Positions 34,437 through 42,251 of a stretch of DNA of 64,000 bases are shown here, in pieces. The notes below the pieces were generated by a model. It did not search any database. It was not told the origin of the DNA and worked only from the letters and a program-made list of their open reading frames with translations. Position numbers and translations under genes: made by a program. The DNA comes from Planctomycetota bacterium (GTDB lineage Bacteria > Planctomycetota > UBA8742 > UBA2392): NCBI GenBank assembly GCA_016722065.1, contig JADKGX010000001.1:62001-126000 (forward strand), in the 5' to 3' direction. Position 1 is the stretch's first letter. The number at the start of each line of letters is the position of its first letter.

Positions 34437-35798
34437 ATGAACGACCAAACCAGAAATCGCCAGATCAACGAGAAACTGGTCGTGCTGCTGATTGCAGCCA
34501 TGCAGTTCGTCAACATTCTCGACTTCATGATTGTCATGCCGCTGGGGCCCGAGTTCGCCACCGAACTGGGCATTGCCAGCCACAACATGGGCATCATTGC
34601 CGGCAGCTACACCGCTGCCGCTGCCATTACCGGCATTGCCTGCAGCTTCTTTCTAGACCGCTTTGACCGCCGCAAGGCCTTGGCCGTGTCCATTCTTGGC
34701 TTGATGGCGGGCACGGCTGCCGGCGCGCTTTCCTGGGACCTGCATTCACTGATTGCCTCGCGCGTGCTGGCCGGCGCCTTTGGCGGGCCGGTTTCGTCAC
34801 TCAGCCTGGCGATCATCAGCGACGTCGTGCCCAAAGAACGCCGCGGCCGGGCCGTGGGCACGGTGATGGCCGGGTTTTCCGTGGCCAGCATTGTGGGCGT
34901 GCCGCTGGCCCTGGAAGTTGCCCACGCAGGCGGCTGGCGCGCGCCGTTTTTTGGTGTTGCCGGCCTTGGGCTGGTGATTGCTGCCGGTGTGATTGTGCTG
35001 CTGCCGCCACTGAAGCTGCACCTGGTACGCGGCGCCGCACCCCCGGGCTTTGCCATGTTGAAGCAATTGGCCAAGCCGCTGCCCCTGCTGGCCTACAGTG
35101 GCACGGCAGCGATGATGTTCAGTGCCTTTACTTTGATCCCGCACATTCCTTCGTACCTGGTGTTCAACCTGCACTACACCGGCGAAAGCTGGCTGGGCGA
35201 TGCCTGCCACGCCATTGGCTTGAACTACGCCCCCAGCGTGCTGGGGCCGCTTTACATGTTTGGCGGCATGTTGAGCCTGGGCGTCATGCAGCTTGTGGGC
35301 CGCGCCACGGACCGCTGGGGCAGCGCCCGGGTAAGCTGGATGGGCGCGCTACTGCTGGGCACGGTGATGTACCTGTGGTTTGTGGATTACAACCCGGCAA
35401 TGCCCGTGATTGTCCTGTTTGTGGCGTTTATGGGCACCAGCAGCCTGCGCGGCGTGCCCGCGCGCACGCTGGACACCAAGATTCCAAGCCAAGCCGACCG
35501 CGCCAGCTTCATGAGCATGCAAAGTGCCGTGCAGCATATCTCGCTGGCGCTGGCAGCCGGGCTGTCTTCGCTGGTGCTGTCTGAAAACGCCGACAAAAGC
35601 CTGATCGGGCTGGACCACATGGCCTGGATTGCCATGGGCTTTGTTGTGCTGCTGCCCACCTGCGTTACCCTGGCCGAACGCATGCTGCGCAAGCGCGAGG
35701 CCGCGGGGCAATCCACACAACCCACCGGCACACTGGTTCCGGCTGGCGGCGCCGTGGCGCCGGCTTCCATGCCGCTGGCCACAACCATGCGCAAGTAA
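34437..35798 (+). CDS. Major facilitator superfamily transporter
   Basis: The protein has 453 residues with twelve predicted membrane helices. The loop between helices 2 and 3 has SFFLDRFDRRKAL, the MFS motif A. Helix 1 (LLIAAMQFVNILDFMIVMPLG) begins with the QFVxxLDxxIV pattern of drug:proton antiporters. The C-terminal tail (KREAAGQSTQPTGT...) is disordered. The substrate is unknown. ATG 34437 is preferred to GTG 34425 because the latter lies against a hairpin. Confidence 0.85.
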   Translation: MNDQTRNRQINEKLVVLLIAAMQFVNILDFMIVMPLGPEFATELGIASHNMGIIAGSYTAAAAITGIACSFFLDRFDRRKALAVSILGLMAGTAAGALSWDLHSLIASRVLAGAFGGPVSSLSLAIISDVVPKERRGRAVGTVMAGFSVASIVGVPLALEVAHAGGWRAPFFGVAGLGLVIAAGVIVLLPPLKLHLVRGAAPPGFAMLKQLAKPLPLLAYSGTAAMMFSAFTLIPHIPSYLVFNLHYTGESWLGDACHAIGLNYAPSVLGPLYMFGGMLSLGVMQLVGRATDRWGSARVSWMGALLLGTVMYLWFVDYNPAMPVIVLFVAFMGTSSLRGVPARTLDTKIPSQADRASFMSMQSAVQHISLALAAGLSSLVLSENADKSLIGLDHMAWIAMGFVVLLPTCVTLAERMLRKREAAGQSTQPTGTLVPAGGAVAPASMPLATTMRK

Positions 35799-35837
35799 CC
35801 GGCTTCACGGGCGCGCCTGTTGCGCTAGACTTGAGCC

Positions 35838-36209
35838 ATGGAACCAACAATCCAGGGGGCAATTCCTGTCTTGCCCGCCGCTGACTGTGCGGCCTCGCTG
35901 AAGTGGTGGACGGACTGCTGCGGCTTTGAGGAAACCTTTCGCGATGCCACGCCGCCCAGCTATGCGGGCATCAAGCGCGGGCAAGCGTTCCTGCACCTGG
36001 CAGCCATGAGCGACCACAAGCTGGCCAAAACCGTAGGCGACCAGACGATGGTGCGGCTTTCGGTCAAGGGTATCGACGCGCTGTACGCCGAGTTTCAAAA
36101 GCGCGGCGGCAAGGTGCACCCTAACGGGCCGCTGCAGACCAAGCCCTGGGGAACGCGCGAGTTCGGCGCGATTGACCCCAACGGGGTCTGCGTGACGTTT
36201 CAGGAATAA
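35838..36209 (+). CDS. VOC (glyoxalase/bleomycin-resistance fold) protein
   Basis: The protein has 123 residues and is a single paired beta-alpha-beta-beta-beta domain: IPVLPAADCAASLKWWTDCCGF at the start and REFGAIDPNGVCVTFQE at the end. The final DPxGxxVxFxE pattern is typical of bleomycin-resistance and dioxygenase-like members. Metal ligands of glyoxalase I are not all evident. It may bind or modify a small metabolite; nothing points to antibiotic resistance specifically. Confidence 0.8.
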   Translation: MEPTIQGAIPVLPAADCAASLKWWTDCCGFEETFRDATPPSYAGIKRGQAFLHLAAMSDHKLAKTVGDQTMVRLSVKGIDALYAEFQKRGGKVHPNGPLQTKPWGTREFGAIDPNGVCVTFQE

Positions 36210-36213
36210 CTGG

Positions 36214-36286
36214 CAGGGGCGCAGGGATTCGAACCCCGACTTTCCGGGTAACAACCGGATGTGCTACCAATTGACACCACACCCCT
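36214..36286 (-). tRNA. tRNA-Asn (anticodon GTT)
   Basis: The minus strand folds into a full cloverleaf of 73 nt. The acceptor AGGGGTG pairs with CGCCCCT and has discriminator G. The D arm is GTG...CAC, and the anticodon stem TCCGG/CCGGA has loop TTGTTAC with anticodon GTT (reads AAC/AAU). The T arm contains GGTTCGAATCC. The 3' CCA is not encoded. It lies just downstream of an intrinsic terminator and a possible micropeptide transcript on the same strand. Confidence 0.95.
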
Positions 36287-36300
36287 GTGGTTTGCCTGGG

Positions 36301-36335
36301 CAACAAAAACAGCGCCCTGCGAAGTCGCAGGGCGC
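36301..36335 (-). terminator. Intrinsic terminator upstream of tRNA-Asn
   Basis: On the minus strand GCGCCCTGCG pairs with CGCAGGGCGC around a 4-base loop (36312-36335), then TGTTTTTGTTG (36301-36311) gives a good U-run. It would end a transcript started at the promoter near 36428-36455. Confidence 0.85.
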
Positions 36336-36358
36336 CGAAGGTTTGTTCAAATGCTCAC

Positions 36359-36409
36359 CTAGGCCGCGATGCGACTCCGAAAGGAACGTGGATTGATATT
36401 TCGCGGCAT
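36359..36409 (-). CDS. Candidate 16-residue micropeptide
   Basis: A short minus-strand frame reads MPRNINPRSFRSRIAA, with four Arg and no acidic residues. It has a good ribosome binding site (CGGAGAACAAGTC before ATG), a promoter (TTGACA at 36450-36455, TACACT at 36428-36433, 16-bp spacer) and an intrinsic terminator 24 bp downstream. No function can be assigned. The alternative is that the roughly 120-nt transcript is a small RNA and the frame is chance. Confidence 0.4.
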   Translation of the reverse strand: MPRNINPRSFRSRIAA

Positions 36410-36427
36410 GACTTGTTCTCCGTTGCC

Positions 36428-36455
36428 AGTGTAGCTCGCGCTATTGACCTGTCAA
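36428..36455 (-). promoter_or_regulatory. Sigma-70-type promoter for a short transcript
   Basis: On the minus strand TTGACA (36450-36455) is followed after 16 bp by TACACT (36428-36433). The transcript would start near 36421 and end at the terminator at 36301-36335, about 120 nt. Read-through would also transcribe tRNA-Asn, which lacks room for its own promoter after the terminator. Confidence 0.6.
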
Positions 36456-36525
36456 GTGCGTCTTGTTCAGCGCCAGCCGGTTGCGAAGCAGCGCGACGCG
36501 GGGGTTTGCGCGTCTGGGGTAGCTT

Positions 36526-36551
36526 CGCCCCCGCCCTTGCGGGCGGGGCTG
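36526..36551 (+). repeat. 26-bp GC-rich palindromic repeat, copy 1
   Basis: CGCCCCCGCCC-TTGC-GGGCGGGGCTG differs at one base from the copies at 47355-47380 (inverted) and 60283-60308. Each can form a strong stem. The region 36456-36586 holds nothing else recognisable. Confidence 0.7.
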
Positions 36552-36586
36552 ATTGGCCTGCGTTGGGGCGGGGCTGTTTGGCTTGC

Positions 36587-37645
36587 TTACTTGATGCCTT
36601 CGATTGCAATCACCATGCCTTTGTCCTGGTCGTACATGCTCCCCAGGCAGGCCACGTACAGCCGCTTGTCGGGTCCAAAGGCGCAATGCACGGGGCCTTT
36701 GACCTTGTCGGCAATCACTTCAATGACGGCGTCTTTGCCCGGCACCAGCTTCACGCGCGCCAGCTTGCCGTCCTTGACGCTGCGCAGGTCCCAGTTGTTG
36801 TCGGTGATCACGTATTCGTCGGTCTTGCCAGCAATCGCGGCCATGCCCATGGGGTCCAGCAGGCCGGGCAGCTTCCACTGATTTACCGGCTTCTTGGTTG
36901 CCAGGTCCCATTCCACGACCAGCCCGTCGTCTTTTCCGCCGGCGCCGTTGTAGACCACCATCAAGTGATCGCGCACCAGCAGGCATTGCATCGGCGCGTT
37001 GGTGGACACGCCGCCTTCGTCGCTGCTGAGCAGCGTCGTCAGCTTGCGGGTCTTGACGTCAACCGCCATCAGCCAGGTTTTGGCGTCGTTGCCGTGCGAG
37101 CAGACATAGATGGTATTGCCGTCTTTGCTCAGCACCGGCCCCACAAAGTTGCCTTCGCCTTTGTCGGTTTCCACGGCCGGTTCGCTGGTCGGGCCAATAG
37201 CGTTAGTGACGCCCAGCGCGTCGGCGGCCTTGCCGGCACCCTTGTAAAACGCCACCACTTCTTTGCCGTCGGGCTTGCCGCCGTCGCCCACGGCAATGGT
37301 GTTGTCAGGCAGCCACAGGGCGAACAGCGGGCCGATGTGATAGAAATTCTCGGTAGGCGAGATCTTCTTCCAGTACTCCAGGTCAAAGCCGTCGCGCACG
37401 ATCCAGGTCTTGCCATCGACCATGATCACGTTGCCGTCGGCGCTGGCGCAGATGGTCAGCGCGCCGTCGCTGGGCCGAAAGCTTACGTGCGTCGGGTTGC
37501 CCAGGTGGTCGCTGACAATCTCGGCCTTCAAGCCCTGTTTCAGGCCGATATCAATCGGGCCGTGGTCGGGCATTTCGGCGCGGCGCTCCTGGCTGGCGCA
37601 ACCGGCAAGCAGGCACAGGGCAAGCAGCGAAGTAAATGCGCGCAT
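36587..37645 (-). CDS. Secreted lipoprotein with beta-propeller-like body
   Basis: The protein has 352 residues from ATG 37645. A lipoprotein signal (SLLALCLLAGC, Cys near residue 16) is followed by repeated beta-strand blocks of about 45-50 residues such as GNTIYVCSHGNDAKTWLMAV, which suggests a propeller of the NHL/PQQ-like kind. No active-site motif is visible. It probably sits on the periplasmic side of a membrane. The frame extends 13 codons further upstream, but only MRAFTS gives a proper signal peptide. Confidence 0.65.
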   Translation of the reverse strand: MRAFTSLLALCLLAGCASQERRAEMPDHGPIDIGLKQGLKAEIVSDHLGNPTHVSFRPSDGALTICASADGNVIMVDGKTWIVRDGFDLEYWKKISPTENFYHIGPLFALWLPDNTIAVGDGGKPDGKEVVAFYKGAGKAADALGVTNAIGPTSEPAVETDKGEGNFVGPVLSKDGNTIYVCSHGNDAKTWLMAVDVKTRKLTTLLSSDEGGVSTNAPMQCLLVRDHLMVVYNGAGGKDDGLVVEWDLATKKPVNQWKLPGLLDPMGMAAIAGKTDEYVITDNNWDLRSVKDGKLARVKLVPGKDAVIEVIADKVKGPVHCAFGPDKRLYVACLGSMYDQDKGMVIAIEGIK

Positions 37646-37765
37646 GGTTTGGCCTTTCGGTGCGGCAGGGGGCCGATGGTTCAACAGGGCGCGGCAGGCA
37701 AATGTTTCAAGTCTTTTCTACTGAACAAGCAACAGCGGCGGGCAGGCTGCCCGCCCCAGGACAGA

Positions 37766-39241
37766 CTATGCTTCCTTCAGGGCCTTGATCACTTCCTCTA
37801 CTACTTTGCGTGCGTCGCCGTAGACCATGTAGTTGTTGGGGCACTCAAACAGTTCGTTTTTCACGCCTGCAAAGCCACTGCCCAGGGAACGCTTGATCGT
37901 GAACACGGCTTTGGCTTCTTCCACGTTCAGCACCGGCATGCCGTAAAGCGGGCTGGTCTTGTCGGTTTTGGCGGCCGGGTTTACGGTGTCGTTGGCACCG
38001 ATCACCAGCACGACATCCGTGTTCTTGAAGTCTTCGTTGATCTGGTCCATTTCAAACAGTTGCTCGTAGGGCACATTGGCTTCAGCCAGCAGTACGTTCA
38101 TGTGCCCGGGCATGCGGCCCGCAACAGGGTGCACGGCATAGCGCACGTTGCAGCCCTTGGCCTCCAGTATCTTGGCCAGCTCACGAATGGCGTGCTGGGC
38201 CTGGGCCACGGCCATGCCGTAACCGGGCACGATGATCATGCTTTGTGCATCCGCCATCAGCATCGCCGCAGTTTCTGCATCGGCCGATTTGACGTTCTTG
38301 TACTCACTCTTGCCGCCGCCGCCGGCTGCGCTGTCGGTGGCGCCAAAGCCGCCAAAGATCACGTTGGCAAGGCTGCGGTTCATGGCCTTGCACATGATCA
38401 TGGTCAGGATGATGCCCGAGGCACCGACCAAAGAGCCCGACACCACCAGCACGGGCTCGCCAATCGTGAAGCCAGCCAGCGCGCCGGCGATACCGGAATA
38501 GCTGTTCAACAGCGAGATCACGACCGGCATGTCGCCGCCGCCAATGGGAATCACCAGCGTCACGCCCAGGGCAAAGGTCAGCAGTGTGGCTGCAATCAAC
38601 ATGGTGGCGATCAGCCAGGGCGCGCTGACAAACCAGACCGTGCCCACTGCCAGTGCCAGCGGCACAATCAGCAGCAGGCCGTTCAGCACGTGGCGGCCCG
38701 GCAGCAGAATCGGCTTGCCGGACATTTTTTCAGACAGCTTCAGAAAGGCGATCATGCTGCCCGTGAAGGTCACGCTGCCCACAATGATCGTCAAACCCAG
38801 GTTGATGCCGCCAAACCAGCCGCCCTGGCCGGCTTGTTCCATCATGGCGCCCAAGGTGCCGCGACGGCCGGCCTCAGCCAGCGAGAAATAGGTCGCCAGC
38901 CCCACAAACGTGCTTGAAAGGCCGCCAAAGCCGTTCAGCAGCGCCACCATTTCGGGCATCTGGGTCATCTGCACGCGCTTGGCCATGATCGCGCCAACGG
39001 CAGAACCAATCACCAGGCCCACGATGATCCATGTGGGGTCAATCTGGCCCATCTCGACAAACGAAGAAACCACGGCCAGCAACATGGCCACGGCGGCCAT
39101 GGTGTTGCCGCTGCGGGCCGTTTTGACGCGGCCCATGCGCATGATGGCCAGAATGAACAGGATCACGGAGACCAGATAGCCAAAGTTGGCCAGCAGCCCG
39201 TTCCAGTGCGCCAGTTTGTCTGAGGTGGCAAGGAAGCTCAC
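37766..39241 (-). CDS. pntB: Proton-translocating NAD(P) transhydrogenase, beta subunit
   Basis: The protein has 491 residues from GTG 39241 behind AAGGA. The N-terminal half is the multi-helix membrane domain II. The C-terminal 180 residues are the NADP(H)-binding domain III with VPGYGMAVAQAQHAIRELA (the GxGxxA/V-type loop), VRYAVHPVAGRMPGHMNVLL, VVLVIGANDTVNPAA and KRSLGSGFAGV. It couples hydride transfer between NADH and NADP+ to proton movement, supplying NADPH. It is third in a pntA-pntA2-pntB operon. Confidence 0.95.
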   Translation of the reverse strand: MSFLATSDKLAHWNGLLANFGYLVSVILFILAIMRMGRVKTARSGNTMAAVAMLLAVVSSFVEMGQIDPTWIIVGLVIGSAVGAIMAKRVQMTQMPEMVALLNGFGGLSSTFVGLATYFSLAEAGRRGTLGAMMEQAGQGGWFGGINLGLTIIVGSVTFTGSMIAFLKLSEKMSGKPILLPGRHVLNGLLLIVPLALAVGTVWFVSAPWLIATMLIAATLLTFALGVTLVIPIGGGDMPVVISLLNSYSGIAGALAGFTIGEPVLVVSGSLVGASGIILTMIMCKAMNRSLANVIFGGFGATDSAAGGGGKSEYKNVKSADAETAAMLMADAQSMIIVPGYGMAVAQAQHAIRELAKILEAKGCNVRYAVHPVAGRMPGHMNVLLAEANVPYEQLFEMDQINEDFKNTDVVLVIGANDTVNPAAKTDKTSPLYGMPVLNVEEAKAVFTIKRSLGSGFAGVKNELFECPNNYMVYGDARKVVEEVIKALKEA

Positions 39242-39275
39242 GGTGTGTCCTTATGTTGAAGCGGCGGGGCCGCTG

Positions 39276-39572
39276 TTAGCCTTTGCTTTTGAACATGCCC
39301 ATCATGCGGTTGGTTACCATGAAGCCGCCGACGACGTTGATCGTGGCCAGCGCCACGGCCAGCATGCCGATGATCGTGCTGACACCAAAGGGCGAGCCCG
39401 TGCCCACCTTGGCAGCCAGCATGGCACCCAGAATCGTAATGCCCGAAATCGCGTTGCTGCCGGACATCAGCGGCGTGTGCAGCGTGGGCGGCACCTTGCT
39501 GATCAACTGGTAGCCGGCAAAGCAGGCCAGTACGAACACGTACACCTGCATCAGGATCATTCCAACGTCCAT
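39276..39572 (-). CDS. pntAB: NAD(P) transhydrogenase alpha subunit, membrane part (PntA2)
   Basis: The protein has 98 residues and three membrane helices: MILMQVYVFVLACFAGYQLI, SNAISGITILGAMLAAKVG and IIGMLAVALATINVVGGFMV, closing with TNRMMGMFKSKG. It is the membrane segment that in E. coli is fused to the end of PntA. Here, as in many alphaproteobacteria and planctomycetes, it is a separate gene. GGAG precedes the ATG. It sits 9 bp after the soluble alpha part. Confidence 0.93.
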   Translation of the reverse strand: MDVGMILMQVYVFVLACFAGYQLISKVPPTLHTPLMSGSNAISGITILGAMLAAKVGTGSPFGVSTIIGMLAVALATINVVGGFMVTNRMMGMFKSKG

Positions 39573-39581
39573 GACGTCTCC

Positions 39582-40859
39582 TTACTTCTGGGCCTCTGCG
39601 GGCTTGGTTTCGGTTGCGGCCGGTGCTGCTGTGGCTGCTGCTGCTGGTGCCGCTGCTGCCGGTGCTGCTGCGGGTGCTGCCGGCGCTGGTTCGGGCTTGG
39701 CCAATGGCGGCAGGCCCATCAACTCGCGCACCTTGGGGTGATGCACTTCGCCTTCGTGGCAGATCATGGCCCCGTTGACGATGTCGTCCTCATAGGTCCA
39801 CTTGAAGGCCTTTTCTTTGGAGTCCTTGCTGACCTTCAACATCGAATCCTGCACGATGTTCATGACATTCTTGGCGTACATGTCGCTGGCGTTGACACTG
39901 ACACTGCGCGGCCAGTTCGTTTCGCCCAGGATTGTCACCCCGTGCTTTTCAACCACCTTGCCGGGTTCCGTCAGCGCGCAGTTGCCGCCGCGTTCGGCGG
40001 CAAGGTCCACAATCACGCTGCCGGCGCGCATGGACTTGACGTGGTCTTCGGTGATCGTGACCGGGGCTTTCTTGTAAGGAATCAGCGCCGTGGTGATGAT
40101 CGCGTCGGCGTTCTTGAAGGCTTCGGCCAGCATGGCGGCCTGGGCCTTCTTGTATTCGTCGGTCTGTTCGGCCGCATAGCCGCCGGTGCCCTGCTTCACT
40201 TCGACCCCCTGCACCTGCAGGAACTTGGCGCCCAGCGATTCCGCCTGTTCCTTGGTTTCGGGGCGCGGGTCTGTCGCCTCCACGATCGCGCCCAGGCGCT
40301 TGGCCGTCGCAATCGCCTGCAGGCCCGCCACGCCCACGCCGATGATCACAAAGCGCGCGGGTTTGATCGTGCCCGCGGGGGTCATCATCATGGGCAGAAT
40401 CTTGTTCAGGTGGTACGCCGCGGCCACCACGGCCTTGTAGCCCGCCAGGTTGGCCTGGCTGGACAGCGCGTCGTCCTTCTGGGCGCGGGTGGTGCGCGGA
40501 ATGGCGTCCATGGCAAAGGCGCTGATCTTGCGTTCATTGAGGGCCTTGACGACATCCAGGTGCTCAAAGGACCACAAGAAGCTGATCAGGCTGCCGCCCT
40601 CACGAATCTGGCCCACTTGCTCGATTGTCGGCACGGCGATCTGCAAAATGATGTCAGCCTTGGCCATGCCGGCGGCGCGGTCTGTTTCAATGCTTGCGCC
40701 CACGGCCTTGAACTGTTCGTCGCTGATGTGGCTGCCCTGGCCAGCGCCGGCTTCAACCGTGACGGCAAGCCCGTCCTTGATCAAGCGCTTGATGGTGTCG
40801 GGCGTGGCGGCACAGCGAAGTTCGCCGTCGGGTTCCCGTGGAACAAAAATCGAAGTCAT
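39582..40859 (-). CDS. pntAA: NAD(P) transhydrogenase alpha subunit, NAD-binding part (PntA1)
   Basis: The protein has 425 residues from ATG 40859 behind GGAG. This is alanine-dehydrogenase/PNT domain I. It begins IFVPREPDGELRCAATPDTI and contains QDDALSSQANLAGYKAVV-type sequence, the NAD loop VIIGVGVAGLQAIATAKRLGA with following VEATDPRP, and VIVDLAAERGGNCALTEPG. The C-terminus is a long Ala/Pro linker of the kind that tethers to the membrane part. It starts the pnt operon. Confidence 0.94.
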   Translation of the reverse strand: MTSIFVPREPDGELRCAATPDTIKRLIKDGLAVTVEAGAGQGSHISDEQFKAVGASIETDRAAGMAKADIILQIAVPTIEQVGQIREGGSLISFLWSFEHLDVVKALNERKISAFAMDAIPRTTRAQKDDALSSQANLAGYKAVVAAAYHLNKILPMMMTPAGTIKPARFVIIGVGVAGLQAIATAKRLGAIVEATDPRPETKEQAESLGAKFLQVQGVEVKQGTGGYAAEQTDEYKKAQAAMLAEAFKNADAIITTALIPYKKAPVTITEDHVKSMRAGSVIVDLAAERGGNCALTEPGKVVEKHGVTILGETNWPRSVSVNASDMYAKNVMNIVQDSMLKVSKDSKEKAFKWTYEDDIVNGAMICHEGEVHHPKVRELMGLPPLAKPEPAPAAPAAAPAAAAPAAAATAAPAATETKPAEAQK

Positions 40860-40962
40860 TGCTTCTCCGGACACGCGGCAGGGAATGCCCCCAACTGCCG
40901 CAAGGATCAAAATGCCGGCGCGGTTCTAGCACCACGGGGCGGTTGGGGCAAACGGCAGAACG

Positions 40963-41090
40963 CCATAGGGGCATGGGGCATTGGGCTTTGGGCATGGAAC
41001 CTAGTTCGCATCAGCACTCCAGGGAGGCGCCATGTTCTTGGCACAAAGCCCGAAGCCCTATGCCCGAAGGCCAATGCCCGAAGCCCTATG
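40963..41090. repeat. Inverted heptamer element 2 (between rsmA and pnt)
   Basis: On the plus strand a G-rich arm (40963-40997) is built of 7-bp steps GGGCATG, GGGCATT, GGGCTTT, GGGCATG. A spacer of about 45 bp and a C-rich arm (41043-41090) of 7-bp steps GAAGCCC, TATGCCC, GAAGGCC, AATGCCC, GAAGCCC follow. The layout is the same as element 1. It ends 3 bp from the rsmA stop codon. Confidence 0.8.
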
Positions 41091-41093
41091 ACG

Positions 41094-42167
41094 CTATTCC
41101 TCTTCGCCATACACCCGCTTCTGCCAGGCCGCGCGGCGGGCCTTCTTTTCTGCCTTGGCCAGAAGCTGGTCGGCGCTTTTGTTGTGGGCTTTGCGCACCA
41201 GCGGCCCGATCTGCGGGTCGTCGGCCAGGGCTTGAATCGTATCGGGCAGCAGGTCTTCAGTGCGGTCGGCAGGCCGGGCGCCCTTGGCGATCAGCCAGGT
41301 CGCGGCCTGGGCGTTGCTTACGCCAAGCGCCAGTGCCATGGCATTGCTGACCGATTTGCGCCGGTGCTGAAACAGCACGTGGGTCAGTTCACGCAGCCGG
41401 GCAAAGGCCACCATGTCGACCTGGTCGTGTGGAATCACCTCCACCAGCGCCGAATCCACCCTTGGCTTGGGCCAGAACACCTTGGCCGGAACCTTGCGAA
41501 TCATGCGCACCTTGGCAAGGCGCGAAACCAGCAAGCCGGGGATGCCCCATTCGGAATCGCCGGGCCGGGCCGAGAGTTTTTCGCCTACTTCGTGTTGCAG
41601 CATCACCACCATGCGCTCAAAGGGCAGGCGCGTTTCCAGCAGGGCAAACAGAATCGCCGTTGCCACGCTGTAGGGCAGGTTGGCGACCATTTTCAGGCGG
41701 CCGCAACGGGGCGCAGGGCCGGGCAGGTTCGAGGCAACCTCGAAGTCGGATTTGGCATCGGCACGGTAGGCCAAGGGGCCCGACGCGCCGCCGATTTCGC
41801 CTGTTTCGAGGTATCCGCGCAGCAGCTCCAGCAGCGCCGGGTTCAGGCCGGACCGCTCCAGCGCATCGCAACGCACCTGCACCACGTTCGGGCAGGATTC
41901 GAGTACTTCGCGCGAGAACGAAAACATGCCACGGTCAATCTCGACGGTGATGACCAGCCCGGCGGCATCACACAGCAAGCCGGAAAGCGACCCGGCGCCG
42001 GTGCCGATCTCGACCACGCAATCGCCGGCATCGACCTCGGCATCGGCAACAATGGCGCGCAGCATGTTGAAATCCGCCAGAAAGTTCTGGCCAAATTGCT
42101 TGTGCGGCCGCAGGCCATAACTGGCCATGCGCTGCTTGATGTCCTGCAATTTCAAAGGTTCGGGCAT
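41094..42167 (-). CDS. rsmA: 16S rRNA dimethyladenosine transferase
   Basis: The protein has 357 residues from ATG 42167. The KsgA fold opens with YGLRPHKQFGQNFLAD, then the SAM motif VVEIGTGAGSLSGLL, acidic TVEID, and the catalytic motif NLPYSVATAIL. It dimethylates two adjacent adenines in the 3' hairpin of 16S rRNA. An insert of about 35 residues (GETGEIGGASGPLAYRADAK, then SDFEVASNLPGPAPRCG) lies between motifs and lengthens the usual 270-residue protein, as does a Lys/Arg tail (KAEKKARRAAWQKRV). The frame extends well upstream, but through the repeat element, so it is not used. Confidence 0.92.
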   Translation of the reverse strand: MPEPLKLQDIKQRMASYGLRPHKQFGQNFLADFNMLRAIVADAEVDAGDCVVEIGTGAGSLSGLLCDAAGLVITVEIDRGMFSFSREVLESCPNVVQVRCDALERSGLNPALLELLRGYLETGEIGGASGPLAYRADAKSDFEVASNLPGPAPRCGRLKMVANLPYSVATAILFALLETRLPFERMVVMLQHEVGEKLSARPGDSEWGIPGLLVSRLAKVRMIRKVPAKVFWPKPRVDSALVEVIPHDQVDMVAFARLRELTHVLFQHRRKSVSNAMALALGVSNAQAATWLIAKGARPADRTEDLLPDTIQALADDPQIGPLVRKAHNKSADQLLAKAEKKARRAAWQKRVYGEEE

Positions 42168-42173
42168 TTTATT

Positions 42174-42251
42174 GGTCCACAGATGTACGCAGATCAACAC
42201 AGATACCACAGGAACACGTGATCCGTGTTCATCTGTGTTCATCAGTGGACC
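42174..42251. repeat. Inverted decamer-type element, copy 1
   Basis: GGTCCACAGATG and the inverted GTTCATCAGTGGACC bound this element. The arms are made of roughly 10-bp steps such as CAGATNAACA. It fills the gap between the FAD subunit gene and rsmA and touches the FAD gene stop codon. Confidence 0.85.

Noticed and set aside
39186..42221. Very long open frame on the plus strand opposite pnt and rsmA
   Set aside because: It runs antisense to well-supported genes (pntAA, pntAB, pntB start, rsmA), has no ribosome binding site and a His/Gln/Ala-rich composition typical of the reverse strand of GC-rich genes. The same applies to long antisense frames opposite the secretin (27631-30258), pntB and the lipoprotein gene (36287-38917), the secretion ATPase (8272-10248) and the antiporter (58001-60316).
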